Source of the DNA: Aporrectodea caliginosa
Lineage: Eukaryota > Annelida > Clitellata > Crassiclitellata > Lumbricidae
Assembly (NCBI GenBank): GCA_020284085.1
Contig: JACEVL010006403.1
Location: 367,001 to 431,000 of the forward strand
Reading direction: 5' to 3'
Length of the DNA stretch: 64,000 nucleotides
The notes beneath the pieces are model-generated. The model was not told where the DNA came from, made no database searches, and saw only the letters and a program-made list of their open reading frames with translations. The position numbers were made by a program, and so were the translations under genes. This document shows, piece after piece, positions 11,124-22,239 of the stretch (its first letter is position 1; each line of letters begins with the position of its first letter).

Positions 11124-11404
11124 CAGATCCGGCCCTTTTCAAAATGGCGCCCCAGGCAAAGCATACATTTGGCGCCCTCTGACTCCCACTGCACGGTCCA
11201 TCCCACTTGAAAATGTGAATTTAAATAAATAATTATTTCGAATTTGTTCCATAAGCGAAGGTTTTAAATTCAAATAAAAATAATCATTGTATTTGAAAAA
11301 ATTTTAAAAGTGAAAAACATAAAACTGTTAAAACACATGAGATCCTGCTAAATTTTGGCGCCCCAGGCACCTGCATACTCTGCCTATGCCTAAGGCCGGC
11401 ACTG
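11124..11404. mobile_element. hAT-like MITE abutting the previous one
   Basis: The left end is CAGATCCGGCCCTTTTC and the right end, inverted, is CAGTGCCGGCCTTAGGC. GGCGCCCCAGGCA occurs near both ends. Allowing for the insertion of the 10683-11116 element, the flanks CATACACA and CACACATA agree at 6 of 8 positions. The interior is AT-rich and non-coding. Confidence 0.7.
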
Positions 11405-11572
11405 CACACATACATATCGTACATACAAACATACATACATGCATGCATACATACATAGGCCTACATAGTTACGTACATACATACATCCATGCACACATAC
11501 ATATATACATACATACACACATGGAAACATACATGAATGCATATATTAATACATACTTACATGTATGTATGC

Positions 11573-11620
<48 letters not shown>

Positions 11621-11660
11621 ACATACATGGATACATGAATGCATACATACGCAGGAATAC
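11405..11660 (+). repeat. Degenerate (CATA)n with (AT)n core
   Basis: ACATACAT units enclose a TA run at about 11573-11622. Confidence 0.9.
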
Positions 11661-11914
11661 AGAGCAAAGGAACAACTCGTATGCAATTCAATTCGTTTTC
11701 ATTTAAATTTAAATGTGACTGCAAATTTTAGCCTAATGACCTGTAAATGTAGAAACGTATGAATGCATAAAATTCATGAGTGAAAATGCATTCGCCAAAC
11801 TACATTGCACCTCTTCAGGAACTACTCAGGGCTGCACATGTAGGCATGAGAGCTGAATGGGAAAAGGTGAGTTTTGAAGCAACGTGTAGCAATTGTTCAG
11901 GTTCCCAGTTGAGA

Positions 11915-11916
11915 TG

Positions 11917-11947
<31 letters not shown>

Positions 11948-11957
11948 ATATGCATAC

Positions 11958-12007
<50 letters not shown>

Positions 12008-12060
12008 GTAATATATGTAGCATATACATATATAGCCTAAAACATATATGTATATATAAT
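11915..12060. repeat. (TA)n tracts
   Basis: Two long TA runs are separated by TTTACATATGCATACAGA, followed by degenerate ATGTATAT. Confidence 0.9.
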
Positions 12061-12261
12061 TGTGTATGTATGCATATGTCATGTATATGCAACATTATGC
12101 ATGTATATACAAAGCTAGATACAAATTTATTTGTGCAACTATATGTACATGTGTGAATCTTTACAACTATAGTGTAAAGAGTAGACATTGAAGAAATAGA
12201 TAGGGTACAGACATATTTACATCCATACATATACATATAAATTGAGGAAATGTGAATATAT

Positions 12262-12808
12262 CAGAGATGGACACGATTAGTGAGATTACTAATCGATTAG
12301 AACTGCAGTTTGCTACCGAAATTTGCAAATCGACTGGAATTAGAAGTAGCAAAATATTGTAGCTGATCGATTAGAATTAGAATTAGTAGCATCTAATCAA
12401 TTAGCAATTAGAATTAGATTTTGATAATTCGTACACATAATTATTTGCTTCATGAATTTGTCCAATTTTAATCAAAGCACAGCAAATTGCAGCAGTCAAG
12501 TTACTTGTCATGGTTTGCCCTGTTGACATTCAACATCGTGGAACTGCAACTGCCGTTAGATTTACGAAATTTTCCACTTAAGAAATTGTTCGCATTGACT
12601 GAATCAAGTATTTTGACACAGCAGTTGTTAACTCGTTCTTAACAAAATTTCATAAATTTAATCCATTAGAATTAGCTAAAAAAAATGCTGATCAATTAGA
12701 ATTAGAATTAGGATCAGGCGACAACTAATAGATTAGAATTAGAATTATCAAATTATCTAATCGATTTGCTAATCAATTAGAATCTAATCAATCAGTTACC
12801 CATCTCTG
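12262..12808. mobile_element. hAT-like non-autonomous element with internal ATTAGA repeats
   Basis: The ends are CAGAGATGG and CCATCTCTG. The flanking 8-mers GAATATAT and GAATGTAT agree at 7 of 8 positions. The interior has many AATTAGAATTAG and CTAATCGATTAG repeats near both termini, arranged as subterminal inverted repeats. It is 547 bp and carries no transposase. Confidence 0.88.
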
Positions 12809-13000
12809 GAATGTATGTGTATGATCCCTTATCCATGTAGTTTCGGATATTCATATATCCATCCTCGAGTTCAAGCAAACATTTGCGCTTGGATAATACA
12901 TATATGTATAGATATTTGATATGTATATATATATGAGATGTAGGTCTAATATATAATATTTAGTATATGAAAATGAAATAATTATGTGCTACATATCATA

Positions 13001-13217
13001 GAAGAAGAAGAACATTCCCTTAAGCTGGGCTAAGAGATAGCCATGGGTATGACGTGTTATGGACTTCCTTTACTTAGCCTCGGCATATGAGGGCGCGAGG
13101 CCTGTCCTCTCCCTCACCGTCTGTTCATCCCACTGACAGTATACATGGCCATCAGTTAGCTAGAGAGAGCAATTAGAGCCGAAAACTCGAACAAGATTTC
13201 TGACTTTGTCGGGGTTA
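13001..13217 (-). mobile_element. SINE-1 copy
   Basis: An AGAAGAAGAAGAAC tail, the block CTTAGCCTCGGCATATGAGG, and TCGGGGTT of the head region are present. Mid-body deletions shorten it. Confidence 0.82.
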
Positions 13218-14295
13218 ATAGTATATATTTTATTCAATAATTTAGTGTACATGATATATGTTATAGACCAACATTTAAATTAAATTATGCAAGTATGTTA
13301 CCAAATGTCTGATTTAAAATTGCACCCTGCATTGTGAAGTAAAATTGTTATAATAGACATCAGGATATCTATTGAGTCATGGATTGTAAATAAAGTTAAG
13401 TATAGACAATCTCTGTAGACCTCTAAGTCCTTTAGTGGTATGGTATCCAATAGCGCGCTAAGTAAATAAATATCTGATATGTAATGTGTGTGTGTGTGTG
13501 TGGGGTGTACTACTATATACATCGTAAAATTATCCTATTGTAGTAAATTAAACATGCTTTGTAACATATTGGTATGTGTGTACTTTTTCTATCCATTTTT
13601 CAGCTATTTCTATTCAGGCAGCTACGACGTACACGATTCTGGGTCTTGCTATTCGAATATCAGGTTTTGTAAGTTTTATTATTCGAATTACGAGTGTTAT
13701 TTTTAAATGAACCCAATTTAATTCTGTTAAAGTTCTTACGTCGTATGATACTCAACAAGTTACACATACTAATAGGGCCTACTTAATAAATAAATTAACG
13801 AATATCACGGATTTGCCATTACTCCATTTACAATATACTATGCAAAATAGAATTCGATAGAATCGATACGATATAATGCAATTGAAAACTATACAACACA
13901 ACACATTGCAATGGAATGCTGCACAAAAGTGCACAACATGCCCGAGTCATCGCAAATATAAACAAGGACACTTACCAGTTTCTCCCGCAATCTCTTTCAG
14001 TAACTCTTGTAGTTATTTTACGCTGCTTGATTGGTTTATTAATTAATAATTAGTACTTTAACCGCTCGTAATCAATTGAAATTCGTGTTTTATTGCACAT
14101 TTTTGCACGCAGAAGCGCTTGCTGGGAGATGTCCTATTAGGCCCAGTATAAAGTCATGAATAATGTATCAGCCTATCGCGTGATACGTATGCATAATTAC
14201 TTTATGTGTTATGCAAAAAGAACCTAACAGTCCTATTACGTTTATTTCTTCTCATGACATGCAGAATTATTTTTAAACGTGACATATATCTTTGT
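13218..14295. other. Unassigned AT-rich stretch
   Basis: No gene, RNA or dispersed family is recognised on either strand. A short (TG)n lies at 13485-13502, and GATA/ATAG pentamer-like sequence occurs near 13850. Confidence 0.4.
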
Positions 14296-14299
14296 GTGG

Positions 14300-14607
14300 T
14301 GCTCGTGGGGTGCTCGATATATTGTAGAGGCTAGCGCGCTGGACTGTCAGTCGAGAGGTCGGGGGTTCAAATCCCCGCCATGGCAGAACATTTGGTTAGA
14401 GATTTCTGTTCCACAAGCAACCCCTAGCCAACTCAGCAATAATGAGTACACTGACCGTACACTGTCGGTGGGAAGATGAAACGGTGAAGAAGAGGATTGA
14501 CAACCCGCTCTCATATGCCGAGGCTAAGAAAATGAAGTCGCTAATACTTCATACCAATGACTGCCTCAGGGATAGCTCAAGGGACTGCTCTTCTTCTTCA
14601 ATTTCCA
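14300..14607 (+). mobile_element. SINE-1, full length
   Basis: The tRNA-like head has A-box-like GAGGCTAGCGCGCTGG and B-box-like GGGGGTTCAAATCCCC. The body carries CAGAACATTTGGTTAGAGA, GTACACTGACCGTACACTG and TATGCCGAGGCTAAGAAAAT. The end GGGACTGCTCTTCTTCTTC is the CTT-type tail. This copy and 51345 are the best references for the family. The head would supply an internal RNA polymerase III promoter. Confidence 0.9.
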
Positions 14608-14866
14608 TATCTTTGTACCTTTATTTTATTTTCAGTTTGATTCTCGTCCTCTGATATTAACGAAGCCACATGTCTTTCAATTCAGGTGGATGTGCTGTGC
14701 TTTAACATAGTACATTTTGTCTGCTTAACAATAATCCTTTCCATACGTATCAAAAGAAACATATTGGAACTCATCTAGATACGAAATCCTGGAAACATGA
14801 ATGAATGACGAAATGAAACAGCAATTTTGAAAAATCTTCATATAATTCAATATACCTCACTTAGGT

Positions 14867-14868
<2 letters not shown>

Positions 14869-14948
<80 letters not shown>
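14869..14948. repeat. (AC)n microsatellite
   Basis: An almost uninterrupted dinucleotide array of about 80 bp. Confidence 0.95.
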
Positions 14949-14949
<1 letters not shown>

Positions 14950-15349
14950 TTGCATATATATACATAAAAACACATATAGGCCTATTTATTATATAGTACT
15001 ATAGTATATATATACTATATAAACACACTAAGGTACATATATAGAGAGAGATGTTATAGATATATAGGTATATATACAAAATGACACAGTATGTATTATA
15101 ATATGTACTAAGATGCATATACGGCCCATATATACAAACTGCACATTATGTGCATGCAGAAGGATCAGCTCCATTCGCAGTTTTCACACATACATCAATA
15201 CTGTGTCATCTGAATCGGTTACAAAAATGGTCAAAATCGTGCACACTTCACCCTATACCAACCATCCTCCCTTAGGAATTCTTCGATAACCTGGTTCTTG
15301 TTGATATACTGCTCGTTCTCCACATCTTACTCAATCTGACGAACTTCGC

Positions 15350-15595
15350 CCAAGTTCTTGATGTAAATGAGGCATTCGACAGGGTCGATCATGATGTACT
15401 GACCAAACGTCTTAGCACCTCGTGTGGAATCGATGGCCGACCTCTGGACTGGTTGAAGTCCTTCCTGGAAAAGCGAATGATGATGGTCATGACCAAGGCT
15501 CAGACCGTGGGGATTGGACATCACAGTTCCATTCAGTGTATCACAGTGCTGAGAACTCGGGTTCTACTGCACATAATGCACACGACCGATATGAT
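15350..15595 (+). pseudogene. Reverse-transcriptase fragment (palm, first Asp block)
   Basis: One frame reads VLDVNEAFDRVDHDVLTKRL, then STSCGIDGRPLDWLKSFLEK. The AFD.VDH motif carries the first catalytic aspartate of non-LTR retrotransposon reverse transcriptases. The GI.G..L.W...FL segment is the block that follows it. The frame reaches a stop near 15597, where a tandem repeat begins. The missing middle and the companion YTDD block at 15960 show that one LINE ORF was broken here. It is not functional. Confidence 0.85.
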
Positions 15596-15599
15596 ATGA

Positions 15600-15835
15600 C
15601 TGATGTCGTTACTAATGTCATTTTACTAATGTCATTACACTAATGTCATTTTACAAATGTCATTTTACTAATGTCATTTTACTAATGTCATCTTATGTCC
15701 TTTTACTAATGTCATTACACTAATGTCATTTTACAAATGTCATTTTACTAATGTCATTTTACTAATGTCATTTTACAAATGTAATTTTACTAATGTCATT
15801 TTACTAATGTCATTTTACTAATATCATTAAATGAT
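15600..15835 (+). repeat. TTTTACTAATGTCA minisatellite inside the LINE
   Basis: About 14-bp units with TACTAATGTCAT, varying between TTTTAC and ATTACAC, occupy the gap between two reverse-transcriptase blocks. Confidence 0.9.
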
Positions 15836-15848
15836 ATTAGTAAAGTAT

Positions 15849-15980
15849 CGGTGAAAACGTATTGGTGAATCTGCATTCTCAGAGCAGTAATGACATTACT
15901 AATGACATTAGTAAACATTTTTACTAATGTCATTAGTAATGTCATTACTGCTCTGGGAATGCAGGTTCACCAATACACCG
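15849..15980. repeat. Long hairpin containing reverse-transcriptase coding sequence
   Basis: The left arm (15849-15915) and right arm (15920-15980) are inverted copies with a loop of about 4 bp. Both arms contain GAGCAGTAATGACATTACTA or its complement. They also share the segment TGCATTC followed by CAGAGC, and GTATTGGTGAA or its complement. The right arm enters the coding region for QVHQYTD. Confidence 0.9.
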
Positions 15981-16234
15981 ACGATATTCAACTGTACAGA
16001 GCTTTGTATACCCATCCGACACACTTGTTCAACAGATACTGTGGCAGAAGTGTCATCACGGATGTCGTCCAACCGGTTGCGGACATCTGGTTAGGCACAA
16101 ACCAGGCACGCTCAGAGATTGAAGAAGAAGCTAGTCGAGATATCCTTGGGACCAGCAACTCATATACTAAGCGAGATCCAAGGCAGCGATGAAGAATCTG
16201 CTACAGCTCAGTCCAGAAGCTTTGCCTATGTTTG
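15955..16234 (+). pseudogene. Reverse-transcriptase fragment (YTDD catalytic block)
   Basis: The frame GMQVHQYTDDIQLYRAL contains the Y.DD box with two catalytic aspartates, in the HQYADDTQLY context typical of CR1/L2/Jockey-like enzymes. The sequence downstream diverges quickly. It is the continuation of the 15350 fragment after the repeat. MITE-2 (16243) interrupts the element further on. Confidence 0.85.
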
Positions 16235-16242
16235 GCCTACCC

Positions 16243-16635
16243 AGTGTGAGAATTGTAGAAAAAGATTGGGGAGGGGTCAGACCTTGATCCAAGTAGAGTT
16301 GGATATTTTATCTGTATTTTTCAAACGGGTGTCAACGACATTTTAAAGCAGCAAATTTCAATGCTAGCGACTTGCAAGTCAGACTCGAATCAAAATCAAG
16401 TCAAAAAGCAATAGAAAGCTTTTAGTGAAGACGAATTTATTAGTATACAATTCACATAGTCACAATAAACCAGAGCATTACTTTATTAGTAACCCACAAA
16501 GTGAATTGCTAATTCACCCTAGCACAGCTGAGGGGGTTGGAAACGACCCCCTGTGGTGTGCATTGAAGACTTAACTGTGGGGTCCTAAGAAAGACTAGGG
16601 GTGAAGCCCTAATCCCCTGACAATTCTCACCCTGA
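16243..16635 (+). mobile_element. MITE-2, long copy, inserted in a LINE
   Basis: The ends are AGTGTGAGAATTGTAG and the inverted CTGACAATTCTCACCCTGA. Near the right end, TGTGGGGTCCTAAGAAAG matches the copy at 35035. The flanks GCCTACCC and GCCCACCA agree at 6 of 8. Compared with the 142-bp copies, this one has about 250 bp of additional interior. Confidence 0.75.
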
Positions 16636-16828
16636 GCCCACCAACTGGAATCGCCTTTCTCGAGAGCTGTGGCTCGAACTTCTCAGTTTGTCCCTTCCAG
16701 TTTCGCAAGCACCTGATGTCTGTATTTTCGACAGTAATTCCAATTGTTCGGGTGGGGAGCACCACTGCTGAGTATTTCTGAAGTGGCGCTATATAAATGT
16801 CAGATTACGATTACAATTACGATTCGAC
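16636..16828 (+). mobile_element. LINE-a 3' end, (ATTACG)n tail
   Basis: It ends GTGGCGCTATATAAATGTCA, then ATTACGATTACAATTACGATT. It follows the broken reverse transcriptase and MITE-2 on the same strand. Everything from 15350 to 16828 is plausibly one degraded LINE. Confidence 0.7.
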
Positions 16829-17340
16829 TGCTGCGCCAATTTAAACGATGCTAGGGTCATTAACAACAAAGAGTTAATCAACAAGTTAATTGCAAATTTA
16901 CTTAATTATACTCGAAGGGCATAATTACGTCCGATTGTAGTCTACGTCTGATTTGCTCTACAACCATACAATCTACCTGTAAATGTTCTCAATGGCTAAG
17001 CAATTGTTTTCGTTTCAGTTGGCTTAATTGCAATTAAGACAGTAAGTATTTTTATCAGGTATTTTTATGCAATTAAGGGAGTAGGTATTCCGAGTGCACC
17101 TTGTGCGTTGACACCATGCAACCAAACAGTAACAATATCTGTACAAACACAGGGTCAATGCAAGGTATCCATGGATTACAAGGCGTGCAAGATCCCTCGT
17201 TATTATTAATAATAATTAGTAACTACAAAGGATAACACGTCAAAGCCAAACCGTTATCAGGTCAACCATAAGAACATATTGACCTGATTAACCCGTTGAA
17301 CTGAAAGTTCTACGTGCAATCGTTGAAATTTATAAAGCGC
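16829..17340. other. Unassigned stretch
   Basis: No gene or family is recognised. CAATTAAGACAGTAAGTATTT and CAATTAAGGGAGTAGGTATT near 17033 and 17070 form a small local duplication. Confidence 0.4.
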
Positions 17341-17406
17341 TACTTCAATCAATCAGTCAATCAATGAATCAATGAATCAATCAAACAATAAATCAATCAA
17401 CAGACT

Positions 17407-17437
<31 letters not shown>

Positions 17438-17547
17438 TCAATCAAACAATAAATCAATCAACAGACTAATCAATCAATCAACAGACTAATCAATCAATCA
17501 ACAGACTAATCAATCAATCAATCAATCAATCAAATCAATCAAACAAT
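17341..17547. repeat. (AATC)n with higher-order unit
   Basis: AATC tetramers alternate with CAACAGACTAATC in a repeated pattern. Confidence 0.9.
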
Positions 17548-17548
17548 A

Positions 17549-17945
17549 GGTCCTCCACTGGCTCCCTGTCTGCCAGCGCATCGAGTACAGGGTAGCTGCC
17601 TTGGTTTTGTGCTGTCTCCAGGTCCTCGCCCCAACTTACCTCCGTGAGCTCTGCTGTTTGATTTCGGTTGTCCCAGGGAGTCGCCTCCTACGCTCCGCAG
17701 GAGAAGGAGTTCTTACAGTTCCTTTTGCTCGTACTGCAACAATGCAGAACCGAGCTTATTCTGTGGCAGGCCCGCTGATGTGGAATGGTCTTCCTCTAGA
17801 GCTGCGTCTACACCCTGGGAGTCTGCCTGAAACTTTCCTTACTAAAGAGAAAACTGTTCTTTTTGGGCGCGTTGGAGTCGGCAGCGCCTCTGAGTAGTTC
17901 CTTGAAGGGGCGCTATATAAATTCCCGAATGAATGAATGAATGAA
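17549..17945 (+). pseudogene. LINE-a ORF C-terminus and 3' end
   Basis: One frame reads VLHWLPVCQRIEYRVAALVL and then APTYLRELCC. After intervening sequence it gives NRAYSVAGPLMWNGLPLELR, then ETFLTKEKTVLF and GVGSASE followed by a stop. These are the LHWLP..QRI, YLRELC and V.GP..WN.LP blocks of the C-terminal region of CR1/L2/Jockey-like LINE ORF2. The 3' end is CTTGAAGGGGCGCTATATAA with a GAAT tandem tail. The frame is open for about 115 codons, which makes this the best-preserved LINE-a end in the window. The catalytic domain is absent (5' truncation). Confidence 0.88.
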
Positions 17946-18100
17946 TAAATCAATCAACAGACTAATCAATCAACAGACTAATCAATCAATCAATCAATCA
18001 AATCAATCAAACAATAAATCAATCAATAGACTAATCAAGCAATCAAGCAAGCAATCAAGCAAGCAATCAATCAATCAATCAATCAATCAAACAAGTGAAA
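17946..18100. repeat. AATC/AAGC array between two opposed LINE tails
   Basis: CAATCAATCAAT with CAACAGACTAATC units lies between a plus LINE-a tail and the tail of a minus LINE-a copy. Confidence 0.85.
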
Positions 18101-18290
18101 TTGATAAAGCACCCCTTTAAGATCTCTACTCAGAGTCGCTCCCGATCCAAGCCAGGCGGAGGAGAACTGTCTTGAGCAACTGATAACCGGTGAGGAGGGA
18201 ACCCTGGGGAGGAGACGATACACAGAAGTTTAAGCCCGGGGCACCAGCTTATTCACGAGCGCTATGTCAAGTCAGAAGCTCAGAGATGCA
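18101..18290 (-). mobile_element. LINE-a 3' end, opposite orientation
   Basis: Read on the minus strand it carries CTCCTCCCCAGGGTTCCC, CAAGACAGTTCTCCTCCGCC, then ACTCTGAGTAGAGATCTTAA and GGGGTGCTTTATCAA. This is the same order as 5110-5225. The segment 18238-18285 (GGGCACCAGCTTATTCACGA) recurs at 55960 and 62570. Confidence 0.75.
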
Positions 18291-18432
18291 AATTATTAAT
18301 GGTAAGAGATCATCACTTTCTGTGTTTTTTTGTAGCGCGGTTATTCGACGATGAAGCTTATATCGATATCCCTGAGAGACATGTAGTGTTAGCCTATACT
18401 GAGGTCAGCTAGTAGGACATCTGACTTAACCA

Positions 18433-18880
<448 letters not shown>

Positions 18881-19437
18881 CACATAAAAAAATCAAGAAA
18901 ATACGAATGCATGCATCTCAAGAACTTAGAAGCAACTGGTGAACCAGTGCAAGGCAGATTCATCTTTCTCAACGCTAATTGAGGCATTCTCGGGGTGGTA
19001 CATTAATACCCATTATATCAAAGCGAAGCTTAAGTCCGTGTGAGTTTCAAGAAGCGGTTGATTTAGATTTAATGCCCGTTAGGCTATGGTCAAGACTCAA
19101 GAGTCGAATCGAGCCGAATTGAGCCGAGTAAAATCGAGTCAAGCCGAGCCGAGTATAGTGAAGTAGACGGTTAGTATGCCTTGGCGGGGTTATTTCACTT
19201 TGCCATTGTTTCCGAGTGTTCTGCAAGATGTTCGAACGCTTGAAGTCACTCGCGCCAGTGGACTCTCCCGCTGTGAGGGGTGTCAGGTTAGTAGCTGGAC
19301 AGTGTCGAGCACCAGTTGGAGAGTCCAAGACAATCCTTGGATTGGTGCTTACCATTGTACTTCTGGGTGTATAGAGCTTCCGGTGTTATGATTATAGTCT
19401 CTCTAAAACACTCTCCTGTCCGGACTGAAATGATATC

Positions 19438-19580
19438 TCCCTGACCGTACACTGTCGGTGGAAAGATGAGACGGCGAGGGAGAAGACTGGCCACCCGCAC
19501 TCATATGCCGAGGCTAAGAAAATGAAGTCGCTAAGACTGCATACCCATAGGCTAGCTTAAGGGACTGTTCTTTTTCTTAG
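19438..19580 (+). mobile_element. SINE-1, 5'-truncated
   Basis: It starts at CTGACCGTACACTGTCGGTG and carries TATGCCGAGGCTAAGAAAAT. It ends GGGACTGTTCTTTTTCTT. Confidence 0.88.
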
Positions 19581-19844
19581 GAATTGAACAGAAGAAGAAT
19601 CCGAGGTGTAGTCACCTGAAAACTATGACAAGCATTTGAGCATCATGTCGAAATCTGTTCTGGTTGCGGCTTTGTGTTTCTGTTCGTTTGTTTCTGTCTC
19701 TGCCAGTGTGTGTCTCGTTCTCTGTCCCTATCTGTATCGCTTTGCTGCTTGTTGCTTATAGTAGGTGTCCATGTGCCTGGTCCGGCAATAAACATTGTCT
19801 CTGAACAGTTTATCTCTGATTCTCTTTGTGTCTGTTACGATTTC

Positions 19845-20750
19845 TCCCTCTCCCTCTCCCTCTCCCTCTCCTCTCCTCTTTCTCTCCTCTCTCTCCTCTC
19901 CCTCTCCCTCTCCCTCTCCCTCTCCCTCTCCCTCTCCTCTCTCCCTCTCCCTCTCCCTCCTCTCCCTCTCCCTCTCCCTCTCCTCTCCTCTCCCTCTCCC
20001 TCTCCCTCTCCCTCTCCCTCTTTCTCTCTCCTCTCCTCTCCCTCTCCCTCTCCCTCTCTCTCCTCTCCCTCTCCCTCTCCCTCTCCTCCCTCTCCCTCTC
20101 CCTCTCCCTCTCCTCTCCCTCTCCCTCTCCCTCTCCTCTCCCTCTCCTCTCCCTCTCCCTCTCCTCTCTCTCTCTCTCCCTCTCCCTCTCCCTCTCCTCT
20201 CCCTCTCCCTCCTCTCTCTCTCTCCCTCTCCCTCTCCCTCTCCCTCTCCCTCTCCTCTCTCCCTCTCCCTCTCCCTCTCCCTCTCCTCTCCTCTCCCTCT
20301 CCCTCTCCCTCTCCCTCTCCTCTCCTCTCTCTTTCTCTCCCTCTCCTCTCCCTCTCCCTCTCCCTCTCCCTCTCCTCCTCTCTCCTCTCTTTCTCCCTCT
20401 CCTCTCTCCTCTCTATATCTCTCCCTCTCCCTCTCCCTCTCCTCTCCATCTCTCTCTGTCTGTCTCTTTCTCTCTCTCTATCTTTCTCTCTCCATCTGTC
20501 TCTCTCTCTCCCTCCCTCCCTCCCTCCCTCCCTACTCCCTCCCTCCCTCCCTCCCTCCCTCCTCCTCTGTATGTCTGTCCCTCTGTCTGTCTGTCTGTCT
20601 CTGTCTGTCTCTGTCTGTCTCTGTCTGTCTCTGCCTGTCTCTGTCTGTATCTGTCTCTCTCTGTCTCTCTCTCTCTCTCTCTGTCTGTATCTGTCTCTCT
20701 CTGTCTCTCTCTGTCTCTCTGTCTGTCTCTGGCTGTCTCTGTCTCTCTCG
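19845..20750 (+). repeat. Polypyrimidine tract, about 0.9 kb
   Basis: (CTCTCC)n and (TCCCTC)n with periodic CTCTCCTCTCC give way to (CCCT)n near 20512-20560, then (CTGT)n/(CTCTGT)n. The strand is almost entirely C and T. The 462-, 374- and 319-codon frames across it are Ser/Leu/Pro repeat translations, not proteins. Confidence 0.97.
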
Positions 20751-21241
20751 CCTACTTTTATTGTCTCCATCTCTGGCCTTTCTGAAACTGTTTACGCGAC
20801 TGTATTTGTTTGTCAATCTATGTGGGTGGCTGCTTCTGTCTGCATGTCTTTTTGTCTATTTTCCTTTGTCTCTCCCCCTCTCTCTCCCTCTGTCTGTCTG
20901 TCTGCCTTTCTCTGCGTGACTGTCTGCCTGTCTCACTTTTATTATCTCCGTGGGTGGCTATACTTCAGTCTGCATGTCTTTGTTTCTTTGTCTCGCGGTC
21001 TATGTGACTGTGCTTCTGTGTATGGCTATAACTCAATCGTCCAACTCAACGGTTTATGTTAAATCGATGTTTATTATCAATGCGGAAGTGACGACGAAAA
21101 TGTAAATAAAGAGATATAAACAATGAAGTGCCGCTGTACTTTTTGTAGCGCATTTTGCAAGTATCTACACTGCTGCACCTGCGACAAGAACGATCTGGAA
21201 TCAAAGGGTCACAGCTGCCAATAACATCGAATGGAAAGCCA

Positions 21242-21655
21242 TGAACGAACGTCAAAACGAATGAACGAATGATTGACTGAATGAACTGAATGCCCTAACG
21301 AGCGAAAGAATGAACTAACATATGAATGAATGAAAGAACGAACTAACGAACGAACGAACGAACGAATGAATGAATGAATGAATGAATGAATGAATGAATG
21401 AATGAATGAACGAATGAATAAACGAACTAACGGATGAACGAATGAATGAATGAATGAATGAATGAATGAATGAAAGAACGAATGAATGAACGAATGAATG
21501 AATGAATGAACGAATGAATGAACGAATGAATGAATGAACGAACGAATGAACGAATGAACGAACGAACGAATGAATGAATGAATGAACGAACGAATGAACG
21601 AATGAACGAATGAATGAATGAACGAATGAATGAATGAACGGCCGAGAGAAGGAAC
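21242..21655 (+). repeat. (GAAT)n/(GAAC)n array
   Basis: Tandem AATG and AACG tetramers in mixed order, about 410 bp. Confidence 0.93.
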
Positions 21656-21730
21656 TAACTATATAAGAGCGAATGACTGCTAGATTGATTTGAGGAATGA
21701 CCCGATAGACGCAACTTGGTTCAGAGACTC

Positions 21731-21938
21731 TGAACATCCATACCATCTGTCAATTGTTGACTGGAATCCGTTGATTGGCTCTACGTGTGTGCCAGGGCCC
21801 GCCACTGGTGACTTCTTCTAGTTTAGTGTGCATTGTTTGCAACCTGATGCAATAGTCTAGTTCCAAATGACATTTAAATCGAGAAAGCTATAACATCACA
21901 AAGGCCAGAGAAAGGGCCTTCCTGCGATATTTTAAATG
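21731..21938 (+). mobile_element. Family X copy
   Basis: CATCCATACCATCTGTCA, GGAATCCGTTGATTGGCT, GCCACTGGTGACTTCTTCTA, GATGCAATAGTCTAGTTCC and CATTTAAAT are the shared landmarks. The 3' end is degraded. Confidence 0.72.
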
Positions 21939-21959
21939 AAAATAATTTGCGGGAGTGAA

Positions 21960-22232
21960 CGAGAAATGAACAAATGTACGAATAAACGAGTAAACGAATA
22001 AACGAGTAAACAAATAAACGAGTAAACGAATAATCGAATGAACGAATAAACGAGTAAACAAATAGTCGAATGAACTAATAAACGAGTAAACGAATAATCG
22101 AATAAACAAATAAACGAGTAAACGAATAATCGAATGAATGAATAAACGAGTAAACAATTAATAAAATATACGAGTAAACGAATAACCGAATTAACGAATA
22201 AACGAGTAGACGAATAATCGAATGAACGAATT
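21960..22232 (+). repeat. AACGAGTAAACGAATA minisatellite
   Basis: Units of about 12-16 bp combine CGAGTAAA, CGAATAAA, CGAATAATCGAATG. It is probably derived from a (GAAT)n tail, like the array upstream. Confidence 0.88.
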
Positions 22233-22239
22233 ACGCTTC

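Noticed and set aside
15350..16234. An intact reverse-transcriptase gene
   Set aside because: Catalytic blocks are present, but the frame is broken by stops, a minisatellite and a hairpin.
19674..21062. A 462-codon frame, the longest in the window
   Set aside because: It is the translation of the polypyrimidine tract (Ser/Leu/Pro repeats). All other frames of the tract are equally open.
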